A stretch of DNA of 64,000 nt, from positions 62,001 to 126,000 of the forward strand of contig WNDY01000006.1 in assembly GCA_009914555.1 (NCBI GenBank). The letters run 5' to 3'. The notes below the pieces were generated by a model. The model was not told where the DNA came from. It saw only the letters and a list, made by a program, of their open reading frames with translations, and did no database searches. Of the stretch, positions 59,703 to 64,000 are shown piece by piece. The number at the start of each line of letters is the position of its first letter. The stretch's first letter is position 1. Both the position numbers and the translations under genes were made by a program. The DNA comes from Xylophilus sp. GTDB taxonomy: Bacteria; Pseudomonadota; Gammaproteobacteria; Burkholderiales; Burkholderiaceae_C.

Positions 59703-62279
59703 ATGGAAGTCTCCCGCATCCGTGCCCTGCGCGGCCCCAACCTCTGGAGCCGCCACACCGCCATCGAGGCCGTGCTGCGCTGCAGCGCGCCCGAGCGCTC
59801 GATCGACACCGGCCTGCCAGGCTTCGAGGACCGCCTGCGCGCCCTCTTCCCCGCCATCGGCGCGCTGCGCCACGATGCCTACGAAGGTCCGCTCTCGCTG
59901 GCCCACGTGCTCGAATCCGCCGCGCTCGCGCTGCAGGCCCAGGCCGGCTGCCCGGTCACCTTTAGCCGCACCCACGCGACGGTCGAGCCCGGCGTGTACC
60001 AGGTCGTGGTCGAGTATTCGGAAGAGTCGGTCGGCCGCCGCGCCTTCGACCACGCGCAGGCGCTGATCGCCGCGGCGCAGGCCGGCACGGCGTTCGACGC
60101 CGCGGCCGCCGTCGCCGAACTGCGCGAGACCGACGAGGACGACCGCCTGGGCCCCAGCACCGGCGCCATCGTCAAGGCCGCCGCCGCGCGCGGCATCCCG
60201 TGGAAGCGGCTCACGAGCGGCAGCCTGGTGCAGTTCGGCTGGGGCGCGCGCCAGCGCCGCATCTGGGCGGCCGAACTGGACACCACCAGCGCCGTGGCCG
60301 AATCGATCGCGCAGGACAAGGACCTGAGCAAGCGCCTGCTGCATGCCGCCGGCGTGCCCGTGCCGCTGGGCCGCCCGGCGGCCAGCCCCGACGACGCCTG
60401 GGCCGCCGCGCAGGAGATCGGCCTGCCGGTGGTGCTCAAGCCGCAGGACGGCAACCAGGGCAAGGGCGTGACGGTCAACATCACCGACCGCGCCGCGCTC
60501 GACGAGGCCTACCGCTCGGCCGCCGAGATCGGCGAGGTGCTGGTCGAGAAGTACCTGCCGGGCCACGACTTCCGCCTGCTCGTCGTCGGCGACCGGCTCG
60601 TGGCCGCGGCCCGGCGCGACCCGCCGCAGGTCACCGGCGACGGCGAGCACATGGTGCGCGAGCTGGTGGACATCGTCAACAGCGACCCCCGGCGCGGCGA
60701 GGGCCATGCCACGTCGCTCACGAAGATCCGCTTCGACGACATCGCCGTCGCGCGCCTGACCGCCCAGGGCCTCACGCCCGCTTCGGTGCCGGCGCTGGGC
60801 CAGCGCGTGATCCTGCGCAACAACGCCAACCTCAGCACCGGCGGCACCGCCACCGACGTGACCGACGACGTGCACCCCGAGGTCGCCGCGCGCGCCGTGG
60901 CCGCCGCGCAGATCGTCGGCCTGCACATCTGCGGCGTGGACGTGGTCTGCGAGACCGTGCTGCGCCCGCTGGAAGACCAGAGCGGCGGCATCGTCGAGGT
61001 CAACGCTGCGCCCGGCCTGCGCATGCACCTGTCGCCCTCGTTCGGCAAGGGCCGCGCGGTCGGCGAGGCCATGATCGACCACCTGTTCGGCCCGGCGAGC
61101 GTGGGCAACGACGGCCGCATCCCGGTCGTGGCCGTCACCGGCACCAACGGAAAGACGACGACCGCGCGGCTCATCGCCCACCTGTTCACCGCCGCCGGCC
61201 TGCGCACCGGCATGACGAACACCGACGGCGTCTACGTGGCCGGCCGCCAGATCGACAGCGGCGACTGCTCGGGCCCGAAGAGCGCGCGCAACGTGCTGCT
61301 GCACCCCGACGTGGACGCCGCCGTGTTCGAGACCGCGCGCGGCGGCATCCTGCGCGAGGGCCTGGGCTTCGACCGCTGCCAGGTCGCCGTGGTCACCAAC
61401 ATCGGCGAAGGCGACCACCTGGGCCTGAACTACATCACGACGGTCGAGGACCTGGCTGCGGTCAAGCGCGTGATCGTGCAGAACGTGGCGCCCACCGGCC
61501 ATGCGGTGCTGAATGCGGCCGACCCGGTCGTCGCCGCCATGGCCGCGGTCTGCCCGGGCCAGGTGATCTACTTCGCGGCCGACCGCCACCATCCGGTGAT
61601 GGCCACGCACCGTGCGCTGGGCCTGCGCACCGTCTACGTCGACGGCGAGGCGGTGATCGCGGCCGAGGGCTCGTGGCGCGAGCGCATCCCGCTGGCCAAC
61701 GTGCCGATCACGCGCGGCGGCGCCATCGGCTTCCAGGTCGAGAACGTCATGGCCGCCGTGGCGGCGGCCTGGGGCGCGGGCCTGGACTGGGACACGATCC
61801 GCCGCGGCCTGGCCGGCTTCGTCAACGACGCCGACAACGCGCCGGGCCGCTTCAACGTGATGGACTACCGCGGCGCGACCGTGATCGCCGACTACGGCCA
61901 CAACCCCGATGCGATGCGCGCGCTGGTGGCCGCGGTCGACGCGTTGCCGGCCAAGCGCCGCGCGGTCGTTATCAGCGGCGCCGGCGACCGGCGCGACGAG
62001 GACATCCGCGCGCAGACCGTGATCCTCGGCGCGGCGTTCGACGACGTGGTCCTGTACCAGGACGCCGCGCAGCGCGGCCGCGCCGACGGCGAGGTCACCG
62101 CGCTGCTGCGCGAGGGCCTGCGCGGCGCGCCGCGTACCGCGCACGTCGAGGAGATCCACGGCGAGTTCACCGCGATCGACGCCGCGCTGGCCCGCCTGCA
62201 GCCGGGTGACCTGTGCCTGGTGCTGGTGGATCAGGTGGAAGAGGCGCTGGCGCATCTGCACAAGCGGTGTTCCGAATGA
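59703..62279 (+). CDS. cphA: Cyanophycin synthetase CphA
   Basis: Builds the storage polymer cyanophycin (polyaspartate backbone with arginine side chains) using ATP in the cytoplasm. The 858-aa protein has the N domain (1-160), an ATP-grasp domain (GLPVVLKPQDGNQGKGVTVN; GIVEVNAAPGLRMHLSP) and a complete Mur-ligase domain with P-loop GTNGKTTT (480-487), EGDHLGL and a C-terminal lobe (APGRFNVMDYRGATVIADYG). The N-domain HxxEH is lost: LAHVLESAALAL. 44 bp after cphA', overlapping creA by 4 bp. Together with the neighbour, full activity is expected. Confidence 0.96.
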   Translation: MEVSRIRALRGPNLWSRHTAIEAVLRCSAPERSIDTGLPGFEDRLRALFPAIGALRHDAYEGPLSLAHVLESAALALQAQAGCPVTFSRTHATVEPGVYQVVVEYSEESVGRRAFDHAQALIAAAQAGTAFDAAAAVAELRETDEDDRLGPSTGAIVKAAAARGIPWKRLTSGSLVQFGWGARQRRIWAAELDTTSAVAESIAQDKDLSKRLLHAAGVPVPLGRPAASPDDAWAAAQEIGLPVVLKPQDGNQGKGVTVNITDRAALDEAYRSAAEIGEVLVEKYLPGHDFRLLVVGDRLVAAARRDPPQVTGDGEHMVRELVDIVNSDPRRGEGHATSLTKIRFDDIAVARLTAQGLTPASVPALGQRVILRNNANLSTGGTATDVTDDVHPEVAARAVAAAQIVGLHICGVDVVCETVLRPLEDQSGGIVEVNAAPGLRMHLSPSFGKGRAVGEAMIDHLFGPASVGNDGRIPVVAVTGTNGKTTTARLIAHLFTAAGLRTGMTNTDGVYVAGRQIDSGDCSGPKSARNVLLHPDVDAAVFETARGGILREGLGFDRCQVAVVTNIGEGDHLGLNYITTVEDLAAVKRVIVQNVAPTGHAVLNAADPVVAAMAAVCPGQVIYFAADRHHPVMATHRALGLRTVYVDGEAVIAAEGSWRERIPLANVPITRGGAIGFQVENVMAAVAAAWGAGLDWDTIRRGLAGFVNDADNAPGRFNVMDYRGATVIADYGHNPDAMRALVAAVDALPAKRRAVVISGAGDRRDEDIRAQTVILGAAFDDVVLYQDAAQRGRADGEVTALLREGLRGAPRTAHVEEIHGEFTAIDAALARLQPGDLCLVLVDQVEEALAHLHKRCSE

Positions 62280-62749
62280 CGTACCGCCCCCTGGCCGCGC
62301 TGGCGGCCGCCCTGTGCCTCTGCGCAGCCGCCCGGGCCGAGCGCATCGGCGACGTGGACACGGCCTTCCAGTGGCTCGGCCGCGACCACGACATCGTCGT
62401 CGAAGCCTTCGACGACCCGGGCGTCCAGGGCGTGACCTGCTACCTCTCGCGCGCCCGCAAGGGCGGCGTCAAAGGCACGCTGGGGCTGGCCGAGGATCGG
62501 GCCGAGGCGTCGATCGCCTGCGTGCAGACCGGTCCGATCGCCTTCCCCGCGCCCATCCCGCGCCAGCAGCAGGTGTTCAGCGAGCGCATCTCGCTGGTGT
62601 TCAAGCGCCTGCGCGTCGTGCGCATGGCCGACCCGGCGCGCAACGCGCTGGTCTACCTGAGCTATTCCGACAAGCTCATCGACGGCTCGCCGCAGAACAG
62701 CGTGACGGCGGTGGCGGTGCCGCGGCAGATGGCGATCCCGGTGAAGTAG
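62276..62749 (+). CDS. creA: CreA family protein
   Basis: Small exported protein of unknown role. The 157-aa product starts MTYRPLAALAAALCLCAAARA, a signal peptide. CreA hallmarks follow: DHDIVVEAFDDPGVQGVTCY, LSRARKGGVKG, SLVFKRLRVVRMAD, and LVYLSYSDKLIDGSPQNS. The ATG overlaps the cphA stop as ATGA, so it is translationally coupled to cphA. That link to cyanophycin is positional only. Confidence 0.9.
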   Translation: MTYRPLAALAAALCLCAAARAERIGDVDTAFQWLGRDHDIVVEAFDDPGVQGVTCYLSRARKGGVKGTLGLAEDRAEASIACVQTGPIAFPAPIPRQQQVFSERISLVFKRLRVVRMADPARNALVYLSYSDKLIDGSPQNSVTAVAVPRQMAIPVK

Positions 62750-62777
62750 CGCTTTTCCATTGATCGCCCAATTGAAA

Positions 62778-62807
62778 CCATGTGCAACAACGATGTTTCG
62801 CACATGG
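62778..62807. promoter_or_regulatory. 30-bp inverted repeat upstream of cas3
   Basis: CCATGTGC (62778-62785) and GCACATGG (62800-62807) are perfect 8-bp complements. The interior AACA and TGTT extend the symmetry with a 2-nt offset. It ends 13 bp before the cas3 ATG and overlaps the start of its Shine-Dalgarno region. Likely an operator controlling the cas operon, or an RNA hairpin at its leader. Confidence 0.55.
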
Positions 62808-62820
62808 GAGGGTATTCGGC

Positions 62821-64000
62821 ATGGCCGATGGGCGGGAGGCACGACAAGGCGCGTTCTATGCGCATTCGGTGGCAGGACTGCCGGAGGCGGTCTGGCAGCG
62901 CCTGCCGGACCATCTCAGGAACGTCGCCGAATGGGCGGGCCGGTTCGCCAGCATCTTCGGCGCCGAGGCGCTGGCTGTCGTCATCGGCCACCTCCACGAC
63001 CTGGGCAAGTACACCCTGCCCTTCCAGGACCGGCTGCGTGGCAGCCCGCAGCGGGTCGACCATTCCACCCACGGCGCGCGCGTGGCCGTGCAGCGCTACG
63101 GCCTCGTCGGCCAGCTGCTGGCCTACGGCATCGCAGGCCACCATGCCGGCCTGGCCAACGGACAGGGCGAGGGCGAGCGCACCCCGCTGGCCGACCGGCT
63201 GGCCGCCGACCTGCCGCCGCTGGACCCGGCGTGGGAACGGGACGTTCTTCTGCCGTCGCAGCTGTCCATGCCGGCAGGCTTTCGCCCCTATGGCGCGAGC
63301 CGCCGGCAGATCCGGGACCGCCAGCCCTTTCAGATGGCGTTCCTGCTGCGCATGCTGTTCTCCTGCCTCGTGGACGCGGACTTCATCGACACCGAGCGCT
63401 TCTACCGCGCACTGGAACGGCAGCCCGACCATCGCCACGGCACCGCAGCGCCGGGCCTGCCGGCGCTGCGCGAGCAACTCGACCGTTATCTCGGCGCCTT
63501 CCGCGCCGACAGTGACGTCAATCGGCTGCGCGCGGACATCCTGCGGCATGTCCGCGGTGCATCGGAGCGCACGCCGGGCCTGTTCTCGCTGACCGTGCCC
63601 ACGGGCGGCGGCAAGACGCTGGCCTCGCTGGCGTTCGCGCTCGACCATGCGATCCGCCACGGCCTGCGGCGCGTGGTCTTCGTCATTCCCTTCACCAGCA
63701 TCGTCGAGCAGAACGCCGCGGTGTTCCGCAAGGCCCTCGGGCCGCTCGGCGAGGCGGCGGTGCTGGAACACCACAGCGCGTTCGAGGAGCAACCACCGCC
63801 GCGCGACGACCCCGAGAGGTACCAGGCAGCGCAGAAACTGCGGCTGGCCATGGAGAACTGGGATGCGCTCATCGTGGTCACCACGGCCGTACAGTTCTTC
63901 GAAAGCCTGTTCGCCGCGCGCCCGTCGCAGTGCCGCAAGCTGCACAACATCGCCGGCAGCGTCGTGATCCTCGACGAAGCGCAGACCATGCCGCTCAAGC
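62821..64000 (+). CDS. cas3: CRISPR-associated helicase/nuclease Cas3, type I (I-C-like), 3' end off window
   Basis: Effector nuclease-helicase recruited by Cascade to degrade target DNA. About 393 codons are visible. The start at 62821 has GGGAGGG 8 nt upstream. The HD nuclease domain has HSVAG (from H15), the HD pair H59-D60 in GHLHDLGKYTLPFQ, and AGHHAGL. The helicase begins with motif I TGGGKT (261-266) and motif II DEAQ (385-388). Sequence style (HSVAG...DHLRNVAEWAG, RVVFVIPFTSIVEQN) resembles type I-C Cas3. Remaining cas genes and any array should lie to the right. Confidence 0.93.
   Translation, partial: MADGREARQGAFYAHSVAGLPEAVWQRLPDHLRNVAEWAGRFASIFGAEALAVVIGHLHDLGKYTLPFQDRLRGSPQRVDHSTHGARVAVQRYGLVGQLLAYGIAGHHAGLANGQGEGERTPLADRLAADLPPLDPAWERDVLLPSQLSMPAGFRPYGASRRQIRDRQPFQMAFLLRMLFSCLVDADFIDTERFYRALERQPDHRHGTAAPGLPALREQLDRYLGAFRADSDVNRLRADILRHVRGASERTPGLFSLTVPTGGGKTLASLAFALDHAIRHGLRRVVFVIPFTSIVEQNAAVFRKALGPLGEAAVLEHHSAFEEQPPPRDDPERYQAAQKLRLAMENWDALIVVTTAVQFFESLFAARPSQCRKLHNIAGSVVILDEAQTMPLK

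Noticed and set aside
57427..62261. Long minus-strand open frames opposite both cyanophycin synthetases
   Set aside because: Their translations have no recognisable domain and mirror the codon bias of the sense genes. The sense proteins are unambiguous.
62778..62807. Possible CRISPR repeat before cas3
   Set aside because: Only one copy with no spacers, and its symmetry fits an operator better. No array is visible in the window.

Overview
The window is a continuous stretch of very GC-rich chromosome from a betaproteobacterium, most likely order Burkholderiales and close to the Comamonadaceae. The evidence is the dcw cell-wall cluster preceded by hslVU, dksA and a CobW GTPase, a DksA with a mostly lost zinc finger, a Nudix-lactamase fusion, and a tandem cyanophycin synthetase locus with its associated DUF1854 protein and ABC transporter. 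Genes are densely packed with many ATGA or TGATG stop/start overlaps. I see no insertion sequence, prophage, tRNA or CRISPR array.

Layout. 1-7.5 kb (minus strand): mraZ-rsmH-ftsL-ftsI-murE-murF-mraY, running off the left edge, with a four-repeat MraZ box upstream. 7.6-13.2 kb (minus): hslU, hslV, a frameshifted STAS-like gene, dksA and a CobW-family metallochaperone. 13.5-15.3 kb: a PAS-GGDEF diguanylate cyclase. 15.4-17.9 kb: a TonB-receptor relic, rlmI carrying an in-frame TAG, and a Phd/VapC-type toxin-antitoxin pair. 17.9-22.8 kb: the complete livFGMHJ uptake operon. 23-25.5 kb: dapF-DUF484-xerC. 25.6-29.1 kb: Nudix-lactamase fusion, azurin, an RluF-like pseudouridine synthase and the RNase P RNA. 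29.1-33.5 kb: dmpF-dmpG-MFS transporter-iclR, a catabolic operon. 33.7-39 kb: MarR-controlled FUSC/DUF1656/HlyD/NodT efflux system. 39.3-42.4 kb: a ybhP-clsB-ybhN-like lipid module. 42.4-49 kb: LLM oxidoreductase, orphan gspF, 5'-nucleotidase, EF-hand protein, SbmA-like exporter and an Ala/Gly-rich unknown. 49.1-57.3 kb (minus): ABC transporter, DUF1854, queC, MHYT hybrid kinase with a separated HPt domain, and an HD-GYP regulator. 57.4-62.3 kb: two tandem cyanophycin synthetases. 62.3-64 kb: creA and the start of a type I CRISPR cas3 running off the right edge.

Functional links. The cyanophycin block is the most informative. The upstream synthetase paralogue keeps an HxxEH motif but has lost the Mur-ligase P-loop and C-terminal lobe. 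The downstream paralogue shows the reverse pattern, so the pair looks like a division of labour. Cyclic-di-GMP signalling appears twice (GGDEF protein, HD-GYP regulator).

Across the window I also see a short motif around ATACCCC/GGGGTAT concentrated at gene ends and starts. Several genes have a -10 hexamer exactly 7 nt before the start codon, suggesting leaderless transcripts. Three lesions occur in otherwise normal genes: two Trp-to-stop changes and one frameshift. All assignments come from reading the sequence; no database search was run.
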